Shown here one piece after another: positions 13,002 to 23,577 of a stretch of DNA of 64,000 bases; the stretch's first letter is position 1, and each line of letters opens with the position of its first letter. Below the pieces are notes generated by a model, which saw nothing but the letters and a program-made list of their open reading frames with translations, was not told the origin of the DNA and did not search any database. The DNA comes from Lumnitzera littorea (Eukaryota > Streptophyta > Magnoliopsida > Myrtales > Combretaceae). A program made the translations under genes and the position numbers. The DNA is taken from the NCBI GenBank assembly GCA_024138015.1, contig JAMXBB010000011.1:85054685-85118684 (forward strand), read 5' to 3'.

Positions 13002-13182
13002 CTTAGAAGCACATACAAGTGATGAAAACAGGCATGCAGTTGTTAGAAATGGTTAGAATAATGATTGAAGTTGAGAAAATGGTAGTAGAGTTTCTTTCAA
13101 AATGGGCATGTAGGGAGTATTATGGGGTAGAATTTCGAAAAGTTTGAGAAATGAGGAGAGAGAGAAGAAAATTTCTTATATA
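13002..13182 (-). promoter_or_regulatory. Putative internal promoter and leader, element A
   Basis: On the minus strand a TATATAAG box (13175-13182) is followed by a strongly pyrimidine-rich leader (TTTTCTTCTCTCTCTCC and further) up to the AAG/GTATG donor near 13001. It lies directly downstream of the palindrome-rich spacer. This is the layout of an LTR promoter (palindromes, TATA, CT-rich leader), but inside the element and pointing at the second ORF. Confidence 0.5.
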
Positions 13183-13189
13183 ATATTGT

Positions 13190-13575
13190 GTTAAGGAGAC
13201 AATCACTCTCGTAACTTATGGCCTAATGGGTCTTTCGTGCTTATCACGAGCATGATGACTGCCGTAATTATCATTATGACAAAAAATATTAGACTATTAT
13301 GGCCTACAACCCACACTAGTTACTACCATGAATATACTCATAATCGACGCTATGCAAAAAATAAGTGTAACCCTTTTGATCACGGTCATTAACAAGGGTG
13401 TGAGTGTCTTTAAGAGATTTATTACGATCGTGATAGATAGGTAGATCAGCCTTGTTGTTTAGTTACGGCCATAATTGTATCCATGGTTGTCTCATTTCAA
13501 AGAATTACCTTGTCTCACGAGCGTGAAGAAGATCACGTCCTTCATCTTTAACCCATCATGACTATGATAGGTATT
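13190..13575 (-). repeat. Palindrome-rich spacer between pol and second ORF, element A
   Basis: Degenerate short palindromes recur every few tens of bases, for example ATCACGAGCATGAT near 13240, GATCACGGTCATT near 13379, TTACGATCGTGATAG near 13423, AGTTACGGCCATAATTG near 13461 and TCACGAGCGTGAAGAAGATCACG near 13514. They match in type and position the hairpin array of element B at 28503-28990, and similar palindromes occur in the U3 of A's own LTR. The period is blurred by decay. Confidence 0.6.
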
Positions 13576-13769
13576 CATCCTCCATATACAACCCTACACT
13601 AAGTGAAAATTTCTTCTACCTTTCGAATTGATCTTTTCTTTCTTTTTGGCTAACCTTCTACAAACACAACCAAAATAAAATAAATGAATAACAATAACAA
13701 CAACAAGTAATTTAAACTTAACAAATACAAAGTGGTAAAAACAAACACAAGTAAACAAATCTAATCAAA

Positions 13770-15035
13770 TGTTCCTTTTTCTAGATGCATTACCTCCACT
13801 ACTTCATAAGAGTATACTCTTGTTACTACAAACAAACCTGACCATTTAGACTTAAGTTTCCTAAAGAATAACTTGAGTCTAAAATTGTATAAGAATACTG
13901 GATCACCTTCTCTGAATTGTTTAGGATGTTTTATCTATAAATCATACAATTGTTTAGCACAATCCTTATACACTTTGTTGTTCTCATAAGCCATCCAGCA
14001 TCATTTGTTTAACTCATTAAGTTGGAGATTTCATCGTCTACCAACTGCTTCAAGACCTAAATTGGTTATTTTGATAGCCTAATAAGCCTTGTGCCTAATT
14101 TTTACTAGTAGATGACAAACCTTTCCATAAACCAATATATAAGGTGTAGTACCTAAGGGAGTCTTGTAAGTAGTCTGGTATGCCTACAAAGCATCATCTA
14201 ACTTGTCAGCCCAATCCCTTTTGTTGTGTACCACTCTCTTTTCCAATATTCTTTTCAATTCCCTATTAGACACTTCCCTTTAGCCACTGGTTTATGAATG
14301 ATAAGGAGTGGCCATTGTATGATATACTCCGTATCTCTTGAGAACTCGCTCAATCTGAGTATTACAAAAGTGAGTCCCCCTATCACTAATCAATACCTGA
14401 GATGCTCCAATTCTAGTGAATAACTTCTTCAAGAATCTCACTAGCACTCTAGCATCATTCGTTGGCATGGCTTGAGCTTCGACCCACTTCAATACGTAAT
14501 CCACCGCTACCAAAATGTACTAATTCCTTAAAGAACCAGGGAACGGCCCCATGAAGTCTATTCCTCAAATGTTAAAGACTTCATATTTCAAAATGTAATT
14601 TTGTGACATTTCATCCCTCTTAGAGATGTTCCCTGTTCTTTGGCATCTATCGTAAGCCATCACATACTTATACGTATCCCAAAATATGCTTAGCCAGTAG
14701 AAACTAGCCTCCAATACCTTTGGAGTTGTCCTATTGGCATTGCAATGGCCTCTTACTATACCGCTATGATAATGGAACATAATCCTTTATCCCTTTTGAT
14801 GTAAAATACAACGTCAGATGATTTAGTCAGCATACACTCTGAATAGAAATGGATCTTTCCAAAAGTAATATTTTAAATCTAAGAACTTCCTCTTCTTGTG
14901 ATAATCCAAGTCTTATGTTAAAACCTTTCCCACCAAGCAATTTGCTATATCTACAAACCATGGAGTATCCTAGTCCTTAATTATATGAATAGCAAATAAA
15001 CTCTCTTCTAGAAACTTTTCATTGATATCTTCCTC
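13770..15035 (-). pseudogene. Element A integrase domain
   Basis: On the minus strand the HHCC zinc-finger region reads FHYHSGIVRGH ... DRCQRTGNISKRDEM (15000-14600), the His-His pair and the second Cys being visible. The catalytic core contains ISDRGTHFCN near 14390 (second Asp), and the third block is disrupted after YHS. The C-terminal part continues with RDWADKLDDAL, KTPLGTTPYILVYGK and HKAY (about 14200-14050), ending near 13770 with the Athila-type GDPVFLYNFRLKLF region. Many stops and frameshifts are present. It would have inserted cDNA into the genome. Confidence 0.88.
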
Positions 15036-16350
15036 CTATAGTGTATTCAAATGTAGGTTGTCCAATCTAGATAAATGATCAGCAGCCAAATTTTTGGCTC
15101 CTTTCTTATCTCTTATCTTTAAATCAAATTCTTGCAACAACAACACCCATATGATCAACCTTAGTTTTGCATTGGGTTTAGTTAGAAGATATCTTAGAAT
15201 TGAGTGATCCGTATAGACATTCACTTTTGAAAGAATGAGATATGACCAAAACTTATCAAAAGTAAAGACTATCACCAACAAATCTTTCTCAATTATGGTA
15301 TAGTTCTTTTGGGCCTGAGTGAGTGTCTTGTCAGCATAATATATAGGCTAGAAATATCTGTCTTTCCTTTGCCCTAATATTGTACCTTCTATGAAATCAC
15401 TTGCATTATATATCAACTCAAAAGGTAGAGTCTAATCTAGTACTACCACTATAAGAGCATTTGTCGATTATTATTATTATTATTATTTTTATACTTCAAA
15501 AGCCTCCAAACTACTAACACTAAATTTAAATGGTACATCCTTTTCCAAAAGCTTCGTAAAGGGTCTAGCTATTTTGGCGAAATCCTTAATGAATCTTCTA
15601 TAAAATCTGGCATGTCTTAAGAAGCTACGTACGGCCTTAACTGATGATGGTGGTGGTTCAACCTTAGCTATGTTAACCTCAATCCCCTTATTTGACACCT
15701 TATGACCCAAGACAATGCCTTGTTATACCATAAAATGGCATTTCTCCTAATTGAGAAGTACACTTGTCTCTTTACATCTTTGAAGTACCTTTTTTAAGTT
15801 AGCAAGACATCCCTTGAATGTATCCTCAAATACTGAAAAATTATCCATGAAGACTTCTATCCCATCTTCTACCATTTCACCAAAGATAGCCAACATGCAA
15901 CACTAAAAGGTGATTGGTGCATTACAAAGTCTGAACGGCATCCTATGGTATGCAAAAGTCCCATAACGGAAAGTAAAAGTGGTCTTCTTTTGATCCTTAG
16001 GTGCAATTGGAATTTTGAAAATACCCTAACACTCCCTCAAGAAAGCAATTGTACTTGTAACCTACTAATCTTTCCAACATTTGATCAGTTAAGGGTAACC
16101 GGAAGTGGTCCTTCTTGGTAGCATCATTAAGTCTCTTGTAATTAGTACACGCTCTCTAACCAATGACTGTACACATTGGGATTAATTTATTCTTCTTGTT
16201 CGGTACTACAATCATACCACCTTTCTTGAGAACTACTAGAACCGAGCTCACCCATGAGCTATTTGAAATTAGGTAGATAAGTCCTACATCTAGTAAGTTC
16301 ATTGCTTCTTTCTTTACTACCTCCTTCATGTTTGGGTTGAGTCTCCTTTG
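15036..16350 (-). pseudogene. Element A reverse transcriptase and RNase H domains
   Basis: The minus strand carries the RT palm through connection. A KKDHF-type finger block near 16130 and the Athila GHKVSNKGIEV block near 15700 are readable, followed by SFLRHARFYRRFIKDFAKIARPFTKLLEKDVPF. RNase H follows with FDKFWSYLILSKVNVYTDHS (catalytic Asp in YTDH), LRYLLTKPNAKLRLIIWVLLLQEF and the linker AADHLSRL. The region around the RT catalytic motif is frameshifted. A (ATT)n run at about 15468-15487 interrupts the connection. Confidence 0.88.
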
Positions 16351-16353
16351 TGG

Positions 16354-17585
16354 TTACACTACAGAATTATAATCTTCTTCCATCAATATTTTGTAAGTAT
16401 AGAAAGATGGGCTTATACCCTTAATATTCGGTATCTTCCATGCTATTGCCCTTTTATGTTCCTTCAAAAATGATAGAAGGCTCACCTTCCATGCTGAATT
16501 AAGTTCTGATGAAATGATAGTCGAGAGTCTTAAATTGTCAACCAAAAATGTATACTCCAAGTAAGAGGGTAATTGCTTCAATTCTAGCTTAGGTGGTTCT
16601 TCTATTGAAGGCTTCAATAGAGTGATGTTGTTCTTGTTGATGTCTTCTACCCCCACATCTTTCTTTTGAAGAGCTTGAGCTTCTAAGTAGGTGACTACCT
16701 CATGTATCTCTTTTGTTTCATCTAAGTTTTCCTTCCTTGTTAGAAATAACTCTAATGGGTCCTTACTGAGAAATTCCTGCACAAAATCAAAAACAGTAAG
16801 ATCGAAAGAGTCAATAGCAAAACATTTACCGTCGGTTGTCATAAATTGCTTGAAAACTTCTAACATTTGAATCACCATCTCATCTCCTCCTACTTTGAGG
16901 ACAAGTTTACCATCTTTGAGGACAAGTTTACCATCCTTAATGTCAATTATTGCTCCTACTATAGCGAAAATGGTTTACCTAGTATGAGTGGAACATTTCG
17001 ATCCTCATCTATATCAAGGATTACAAAATCTATTGGGAAGATGAAGTCTTGAACTTTCACCAACACATCCTCTACCACACTTGTTGAAAATCTCATAGAC
17101 CTATTAGCCAATTATAGACTCATCCTCGTTGCTTTGGGTTTACCTAAATTCAATCTTTTAAATAGGTTATATGGCATGAGATTGATACTTGCTCCAAGGT
17201 CTACTAAAGCCTTTTCTATTGGTAGATCATCGATCAAACATAGTATGGTAAAACTACTTGGGTTCTTGAGCTTAGTAGTTAGCTTATTTAGGATCACAGC
17301 AAAACACTCTCCTCCAAGAGTGACCGTAGACAACTCTTCCAACTTTCTCTTATTGGATAACAATTCCTTAAGAAACTTAACATACTTAGGCATTTGTCCT
17401 AATGCTTTCACTAAGGGTAGATTGATGTGCATTTGTTTAAATAATTCTAAGAATTTGTTGTACTGCTCATCATCCCTTGCCTTTCTCAACCGGTTTGGAT
17501 ATGGTAGGGGTGGCTTATAATCCTTGACTAGGATAAGACGCTCCTCATCTTCTGGTTGATTGATTTGTTCTAATTGCTTTTCCAA
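16354..17585 (-). pseudogene. Element A protease and protease-RT linker
   Basis: 17112-17585 encodes an open stretch with RKARDDEQYNKFLELFKQMH and then the aspartic-protease signature ALVDLGASINLMPYNLFKRL. In Athila-type proteases this DLGAS form replaces the canonical DTG/DSG. 16354-16878 encodes the linker, including PPKLELKQLPSYLEYTFL, KEHKRAIAWKIPNIKGISPSF and KILMEED, the conserved entry to the Athila RT. An in-frame stop separates the two stretches. Confidence 0.87.
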
Positions 17586-19167
17586 TTCAACATCCTCATT
17601 TTCTTTCTTTTCTTTAACTCCCTTAAGAGCTTACAACTCTTCCCTATTCCTTGAAGTCACAACCTTAACCTATTCTTTTGACTTTGCCTTAGTATTTCCT
17701 GGAAGAGATCCTGGAGCTCTTTTAAAAAGTGTTTTTGCTATTTGCATAAATTAGTTTTCTAAGTTATGGATTGATGCCTCCTGATTTCTCAAAACAGTTT
17801 CAGCAACCTAGTGACATGCTTTAGAAGACTTAATAAATTGAACCAACATTTCTTCTAATGATCCTGTTTTAGCTTAAGTGGGAGGAAATTGTCCTTGAAA
17901 TCTAAGAGGTTAGATGTTCGAACTTTGCCCATTGTTACTACTCTACCAAAAATTTGGATAGTTCCTCCAACCTATGTTATACGTGTTACTGAATGGATCA
18001 TTATGAGGCTAGATAAGATTTCTCATGTAGTCAACTTACTCCAATTGATTTGATTCAAATGAACTTGTGAAGTCAAACTCCACCACTACCAAAGCTTTGT
18101 TCCGACCTATAGTTGGGCTATCAACTTCCTTGCTAACACTTCTACCTTATGAGCTAAGGAGGAAGTAGCATACAATTTGTACTTTCCCACTAGTCTTTTC
18201 CCTTTAGCTCTCATAGATGACCATTAATAGTAGATATTAGCCATGTCTTCAAATAACTGGATGTATTGCTCTAGTGACTTGTGATTTAAGCTCCTAGAGC
18301 AGCTGCATCAATGAGCTACTTAGTTGTATAGTTTAACCCGTTATAGAAAGTCTAAACTTGATGCCATTCTAGAACCTTATGATGAGGACATTTCTTAAGT
18401 AGATCCTTCCATCTCTCCCATACCTCATATAATGTTTCCATATTCAACTGTCCAAATGTGGAGATGTCTACTCTCAACTTAGCTGTTCTTGATGGCTAGA
18501 AATATTTTCTTATAAATAGCTCTACTATCTCTTGCTAAGTATTGATGGAGTTTTTTAGCATATAGTTCAACCATTGTTTATCTTTATTCCTTAATGAGAA
18601 CGAGAATAATCTTAGATAGATAGCATCCTTCGACACACTACTTATCTTGAATGTATTACATATTTCTAGAAATTGCTGTAAGTGATTGTTAGGGTCTTCT
18701 TCATTGAATCCGTCAAACTAGATGTACTATTAAATCATCTAAATAACACTCAGCTTTATCTCAAAAGTGTTCACTTAAATGCAAGGTTGAATGATGCTTG
18801 TGCTAGCTCCATCCAAGTTGGGTTTATAATAATCCAGTGTTGTTCTTAGAGCTAAAGGTGGATTTACTCCTAGCTCATTCTTTGGGTATACTATATTTCC
18901 ATTCCCATCAAGAGGTGGGTTTAAATTCAATAGTGGAACTCTATTCTCTTTAAGATTCAAAAATTGGTTCCTTAATGGTGAATTAACATTCTCATTTTGG
19001 TCATTCATTCTGAATAAGTCTAATATCTCTTTTTTGATTCTCAATGGTTCACATCTTCGTACATCCTTGCTACAAGATGCTTGCTTCTTAAAACATTCAC
19101 GAACTTTCTTCAAATTACTTCTGAGCATTCTCTTGAGTTTAAAATCAAAGTTAGCAAGTTCAATCAT
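17586..19167 (-). pseudogene. Element A gag
   Basis: The first open stretch starts at a Met at 19167 and runs to 18775 (130 codons), with NQFLNLKENRVPLLNLNPPL and a C-terminal ASTSIIQPCI. The retrotransposon gag core then follows with stops and shifts: FDGFNEEDPNNHLQQFLEIC, FSFSLRNKDKQWLN and TLYEVWERWKDLLKKCPHH (about 18720-18360). A Gln/Asn/Pro-rich linker region lies at 18200-17600. Gag would form the virus-like particle. Compare the better-preserved copy in element B at 22834-23577. Confidence 0.87.
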
Positions 19168-19300
19168 GCTATTCTAAGTCATAAATTGCAAAAAGCAGCA
19201 AATTTAAATCGTGTAAAGCATAAAAAAATTTCTTGAAATAATAAAACAATAACAAATGCAAGCTAGATCCATAGGAATTATAAATTTCCTAATAATGCCA

Positions 19301-19318
19301 TCCCTAGCAATGGTACTA
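19301..19318 (-). other. Degraded tRNA-Asp primer-binding site, element A
   Basis: The minus strand reads TAGTACCATTGCTAGGGA, against TGGCGCCGTTGCCGGGGA expected for the 3' end of tRNA-Asp. All six differences are G->A or C->T. It lies six bases from the LTR boundary at 19325, where a PBS must be. Confidence 0.8.
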
Positions 19319-19324
19319 AAAACT

Positions 19325-20391
19325 TGATCATATCTAATTAGAGCTACTGAGTATTAAAATTTATAAACCTATATTTTATCCTTAACTCAGTTCAACGGAC
19401 AAGTATACTTATCGTTTGTTAACATGGATGAGTATAGGGTCGTCTCTATTAAGAATGGAAACAAGTACTAGTATTAATTAATCTTCCTATGATCTGGCAA
19501 TCAAATTTTTCAAGTGATGAAAGGATTAAAATATCTAATTTACTCGCTAAATTACAGTAATCCACAAACTAATTTCAGTTAGCACAATGGTTACAATAAC
19601 ACTTATTGACACAATACTAAACATGTAGACTTGCTTCACTACATAGCATGATATCACCCTTAATTTAATGCTAATGATTGTTATTTGCAAGGATTTATCA
19701 ATTTGTAAGTATTCTTCTCAAAACTACTTACTCCTAACCTTAATTGTGTCCATTAGAATTGTTTCTGAATTAACAGCCAAATAGAATCACATTAACAACA
19801 TGATAACTTATCAATTTCCTTCAAAATGCAATAACTTTCCTAATAATATCTCTATGATATTATTAGGAGTAAGTTATTTCAATGCATTAGATCTATTCGA
19901 TAGAATTGTCTCTCGATGTATTCTATCAAAATCTGTCCTAAGTTAATGTCGTGCACTATACTGTACTTAGATGCATTAGGTTCAATTCATCAGAATTAAC
20001 ATTTATCAGGAAACCCCTATTCCATGCACTTGATCATATAAAGTGGATGTAGCAAGTCTTAAACTATTACTTGTACATGACAAAGCAATAACATAAAGTA
20101 ACAAAACTAGTAACTTACAAGAAATAAAACATAGAATCAGTAGAAGAGTAAAAACTCTTTTTTGATTTTACTATAGAAGTCTCACAAATGCACAAACGAT
20201 GAATTCCCATTGACTCTCTTTAGTAGTTCTGGGAAAAGTATACAATTTACAAATAGAAAATTATGCTAAGAATATAAAGATACAATTGGTACACTCTAGG
20301 TTTACAGATATGTTGTGGTTCGGAATTAAAGCAAAAGGCCTTTGGATTCTAACTTAAAGAATTTGATGTTCTCTCTTTTGATGATGATCTA
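19325..20391 (-). repeat. 5' LTR of element A, truncated
   Basis: The plus-strand left end TGATCATATC matches the left end of the other LTR at 7982, and alignment continues to about 20390, the equivalent of ~9055. The remaining ~650 bp (U3) are absent, being replaced abruptly by AATGCATTCTAGGG, which I read as the LTR end of element C. The LTR contains a perfect 12-bp inverted repeat at 19839-19867 that is incomplete in the other LTR. Confidence 0.85.
19839..19867. repeat. Perfect 12-bp hairpin within LTR A
   Basis: CCTAATAATATC, loop TCTAT, then GATATTATTAGG. The equivalent place in the left LTR (about 8500-8525) reads CCTAATAATATCTCTATTATC and lacks a complete second arm. Confidence 0.95.
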
Positions 20392-20392
20392 A

Positions 20393-20960
20393 TGCATTCT
20401 AGGGTTGGATACATGGAGATGTACTACAACGAACCAAATCAAAACAAATAGGGAAAAAGTTAGCAAAGTCCAAGCAGCTACTGAATGAATATGATGCATC
20501 ATTCGATCCTACTCGACCTACAATCCATTGGATATGACACACTGATCCGAACTGAAGAGTCACTTGCCATTGCTCTTTGCTAAAGGGAATAGATAAGAGT
20601 TAAATGATAACGAGAACACTAAGGTTGCTTAAAGTGAACAATTCTGTATTGATTAGTTGATTGTCTGCACATAAGAAAGTGAAGGTTTATATACCCTTCC
20701 ACTAGAGTTACTTAACATGTATGAAAATACTAAAGGGTATTCTAGAATTAAGTCACATAAAACATACTAAAATAGGTAAAAGGGGTAAAGAATATTCAGC
20801 ACGGAAAAGAAAGAATCATTTTGAAATATTGTGTTAGAAGATACGTATTGCTTAGTAGCTAGACATTAGAAATATGATACAAGGTGTGCGGAAAAAGGAA
20901 AGCGTTATAGTTAGGGGTTAGGAGCTAATCAATATAGTAAAGGAGTCAGTTGAATTGGAG
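20393..20960 (-). repeat. Probable 3' LTR of element C
   Basis: Plus-strand left end TGCATTCTAGGG, minus-strand end CCCTAGAATGCA, so the terminus is CA as required. On the minus strand a GTATATAAACC TATA box lies near 20688-20698 with a leader-like stretch after it. The boundary next to the gene (about 20960) is unclear because no convincing PPT was seen. The second LTR was not found. Confidence 0.5.
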
Positions 20961-20999
20961 TTAGACGCTTATGGTTAGTTAGGGAGCTCGATTTGACTA

Positions 21000-21425
21000 G
21001 TCCTAGGTTGTCTTTTGGAATAAGACTTCGTTGCTAAGCGGGAGCATGTTTAACACATGTGAAGATCTGACACATAGGTCGGTAGGAGATCGGTTTGGCA
21101 TAGAAATCCTTGTCTCAGCTTTGGTCTCAAGCTTACATTCTTTATACAAGTCCTTAGAGTCCTTTAGCTTGGTTACGAGTGATTGGTCCTATGGGCATAG
21201 TCCTATCATTTGCTTAAGGGTCAGAAAGATTTGCTCTTAAATCTGGAGGGGTCTTTGCTTCCTCTTCTAGGACGTACATGGGGTCTTCTTCTATTGGTTG
21301 GTGAAGGATCAAATCGGACACATTGAAGATAGAAGAAACACTATAGTCATTAGGCAACTTGATTTCGTAAGCGTTGCGGTTGGTCTTCTTCAGGATTTTG
21401 AACAAACCATCAGCATAAAGAGATA
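21000..21425 (-). pseudogene. Element C integrase C-terminus (left of insertion)
   Basis: The minus strand reads FKILKKTNRNAYEIKLPND then SVSSIFNVSDL, the SH3-like C-terminal domain of gypsy integrases, followed by an acidic tail and a PIGPITR-like segment that usually closes the polyprotein. It begins precisely at the TSD of element B. The rest of the integrase is at 33600-34545. Confidence 0.85.
21421..21425 (+). repeat. Left target-site duplication of element B (AGATA)
   Basis: The 5 bp AGATA flank the TG of the 5' LTR and are repeated exactly after the 3' LTR at 33595-33599. Confidence 0.95.
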
Positions 21426-22686
21426 TGATAACTCTGATTTTAAATATATTTCACATGGTGATTTTATAGTATATCCCTTGCATCTTTGGTTTTCTTTAAA
21501 GAAATTGATACTTAATTGAGTAAAATTTTGATTTCAAGGTTTGAACGCGTTCTTGGATTGAAAACGAAGAAAAGGAATCAAGTTTCACTCAATTTGGAGT
21601 TCAAATGAATGAGTTATGAAGTTTTGAAGTTACATAGTCTAGGACACAGTTGTGTCCCTAGGCCGTGTCCATCCAGGAAAATTTGCCAAGGTCAGAAAGT
21701 TATACGACTTGAGGACACGACTGTATCCCAGGGTGTGTCTAGTGATGAAAACAGAAACCTTACAATACATTATAAAAGGACATACTAGGGTTTCGTAAAA
21801 GAGATGGGACACTCAAGAAGCAGAGAGACACTCGAGAAGTAGAGAGACTTGAGGAGAAGGAGAAGAAAAAGGTGAAAGCAACACCCAACTTCAAGATTGG
21901 AGAGATTTTTCATCAACCAAAGGGGTTTTTCATGTTTTATTTCATGCTTTTGTTGGAACTCGTTTTTAGTTTCATTATGATAGCTTAAAATTCTTGTACT
22001 TAGGATTATGGAAGCTAGGATTTCATGTGATTCTTGGGTTGATTTATAATTTTGCAATAAAGTTTCTATTTTTTCTTGATTCAATTATGTTGTTTAATTG
22101 TTAATTGATATTTCTAGAGTATCAATCTATGATATTATGCATGATGATTGAGAAATTACATGTGTAACAAGATCGTGTCATAATTGGAGAGAATTACATG
22201 TGTACTTAGAGATAAGATACATGTTTCTTCTGGAAAGTTGTTCATTTATGTGGGAATTCATTATACATTAATGCGATTCTAAATTATATTACTAAGTGAA
22301 GAGATTTCGGTAAATACTTTAGGATTAGGGTTAATATGCTTGAGAAAGGTATTAACTTTAATTGTGAATCCCTCCGATCAAGAATAATAGAAATTGAATT
22401 GAATATATTTTAAGTGGTCACATGTTAAACACTAGGGGAAATAATTCCTAAATACGTTATTACCTTCTTGAAGTCGTTCTTAGTTTTATTGCTTTCTAAA
22501 TTGCTTAATCAAGTCTCATAATTAGGTTAGTTTGTTAATTTTAGTATTTTTAATTCATTCAACTCATCATAATTTTCCGGTTAAATAATAGAGCTAAGGT
22601 TAATATTAGTACTTGAAGTCTTTAAGGGATCGACTCGGACTCACATCTGCTATATTAAAACTGATAGGTGCACTTGCCTAATATCA
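21426..22686 (+). repeat. 5' LTR of element B
   Basis: It runs from TGATAACTCTG to CCTAATATCA. U3 carries two copies of the 69/70-bp hairpin unit starting at 21626 and 21695 (GGACACAGTTGTGTCC; GGACACGACTGTATCC), then the TATA box at 21771. A polyadenylation-type AATAAA is at 22056-22061, so R probably lies between ~21800 and ~22080, with U5 following. Confidence 0.96.
21771..21777 (+). promoter_or_regulatory. TATA box of the 5' LTR, element B
   Basis: TATAAAA in the context ACATTATAAAAGGACAT, about 20-30 bp after the second U3 hairpin and before a purine-rich leader. An identical box occurs in the 3' LTR at 32680-32686. It is expected to start the genomic RNA about 30 bp downstream. Confidence 0.8.
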
Positions 22687-22692
22687 TGTTTT

Positions 22693-22709
22693 TGGCGCCG
22701 TTGCTGGGA
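22693..22709 (+). other. tRNA-Asp primer-binding site, element B
   Basis: TGGCGCCGTTGCTGGGA, one transition away from the tRNA-Asp complement TGGCGCCGTTGCCGGGG over most of its length, six bases after the 5' LTR. It is characteristic of the Athila lineage. Confidence 0.93.
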
Positions 22710-22833
22710 ATTTTCGATATTAAGAACATTAGTTGCTTTATTACTTTGACCATTTTGTTTTTCTTTTGTTTTCATTGTTTATTTTCATTATCTAGAGCTG
22801 CAATTGATTCTGTATTTCTTACCCTTGTAGTGC

Positions 22834-23577
22834 ATGATACGAAGCAACCTGGAAGATTTGGCAGAACTTGATCCTGAAATTGAGAGAACTGCCCTTCAAA
22901 TTTTGAGATTGCGACCTAGACAAATTGTGGCTACCATAGAAGATGAGTCAATTGTTGAGATTAAGGAAGAGGGTGAAGAGGCCAACACTCAATTCATCGA
23001 GCAAGAAGATCCACCACACATGGCTAACAATGGTAATGAAGCAAATCGGACCATGTCCAATTATTTAAGGCTTACACTTATTGGAGCTGACTCTAGTATC
23101 GCAAGGCCAACCGTTGCGGCTAATAACTTCCAAATTGCACCTAACATCATACAAATGGTGCAACAATATGTTCAGTTTGATGGTCTCCAAGATAAAGATC
23201 CTAATGCCCACATCTCTAGCTTTCTAGAGATTTGTGATACATTTAAAATCAACGGAGCCACAGATGATGCCATTCGACTGCGGCTATTTCCTTTTTCCTT
23301 GAGGGATAGAGCAAAGCAGTGGTTGAACTCTCTACTACGAAATTCAATCACAACTTGGAATGAATTGGTAGAGAAATTTGTGGAGAAGTATTTCCCACCT
23401 GCGAAGACCGCTAAACTTCGAAACGACATTTCTTGTTTTGCTCAATTGGAAGCAGAGACTCTATATGACACTTGGGAGCAGTTTAAGGACTTGCTCAGGA
23501 GGTGCCCACATCATGGCCTCCCACTATGGATGCAGATTCAGACCTTCTATAATGGTCTTGATTTATCTATGAGATAG
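22834..23577 (+). CDS. gag: Athila gag, N-terminal and core (element B)
   Basis: A 247-codon open frame. The acidic N-terminus is followed from about residue 100 by the retrotransposon gag core: MVQQYVQFDGLQDKDPNAHI, FLEICDTFKINGA, LFPFSLRDRAKQWLNSL, WNELVEKFVEKYFPPAKTAK and TLYDTWEQFKDLLRRCPHHG. Gag builds the virus-like particle in which reverse transcription occurs. It ends at a TAG after NGLDLSMR, where homologues read on into a linker. The upstream stretch from 22710 is open in another frame, so the original start may be slightly different. It is best preserved of the gag copies in this window. Confidence 0.85.
   Translation: MIRSNLEDLAELDPEIERTALQILRLRPRQIVATIEDESIVEIKEEGEEANTQFIEQEDPPHMANNGNEANRTMSNYLRLTLIGADSSIARPTVAANNFQIAPNIIQMVQQYVQFDGLQDKDPNAHISSFLEICDTFKINGATDDAIRLRLFPFSLRDRAKQWLNSLLRNSITTWNELVEKFVEKYFPPAKTAKLRNDISCFAQLEAETLYDTWEQFKDLLRRCPHHGLPLWMQIQTFYNGLDLSMR

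Larger units (their letters stand above)
7982..20391 (-). mobile_element. Athila-type Ty3/gypsy element A (degenerate)
   Basis: The element is on the minus strand: 5' LTR 19325-20391 (truncated), PBS 19301-19318, gag to 19167, protease, RT, RNase H and integrase to ~13770, palindrome-rich spacer, second ORF 10985-12378, 3' noncoding repeat, PPT 9707-9721 and 3' LTR 7982-9706. The pol motifs (DLGASINLMPYN, KLNDATKKDHF-like, FYRRFIKDFAKIARP, ADHLSRL) are those of the Athila/Calypso/Cyclops lineage, and the extra ORF after pol fits. All frames are broken. LTRs match end to end over ~1.07 kb, with identity by eye in the mid to high 80s, indicating an old insertion. A 5-bp target duplication cannot be confirmed because the right end is cut. 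Confidence 0.88.

Noticed and set aside
7977..20396. ATGCA on both sides of element A as a target-site duplication
   Set aside because: The right copy follows a truncated LTR rather than an LTR terminus, and also fits the terminus of element C's LTR. A chance match is likely.
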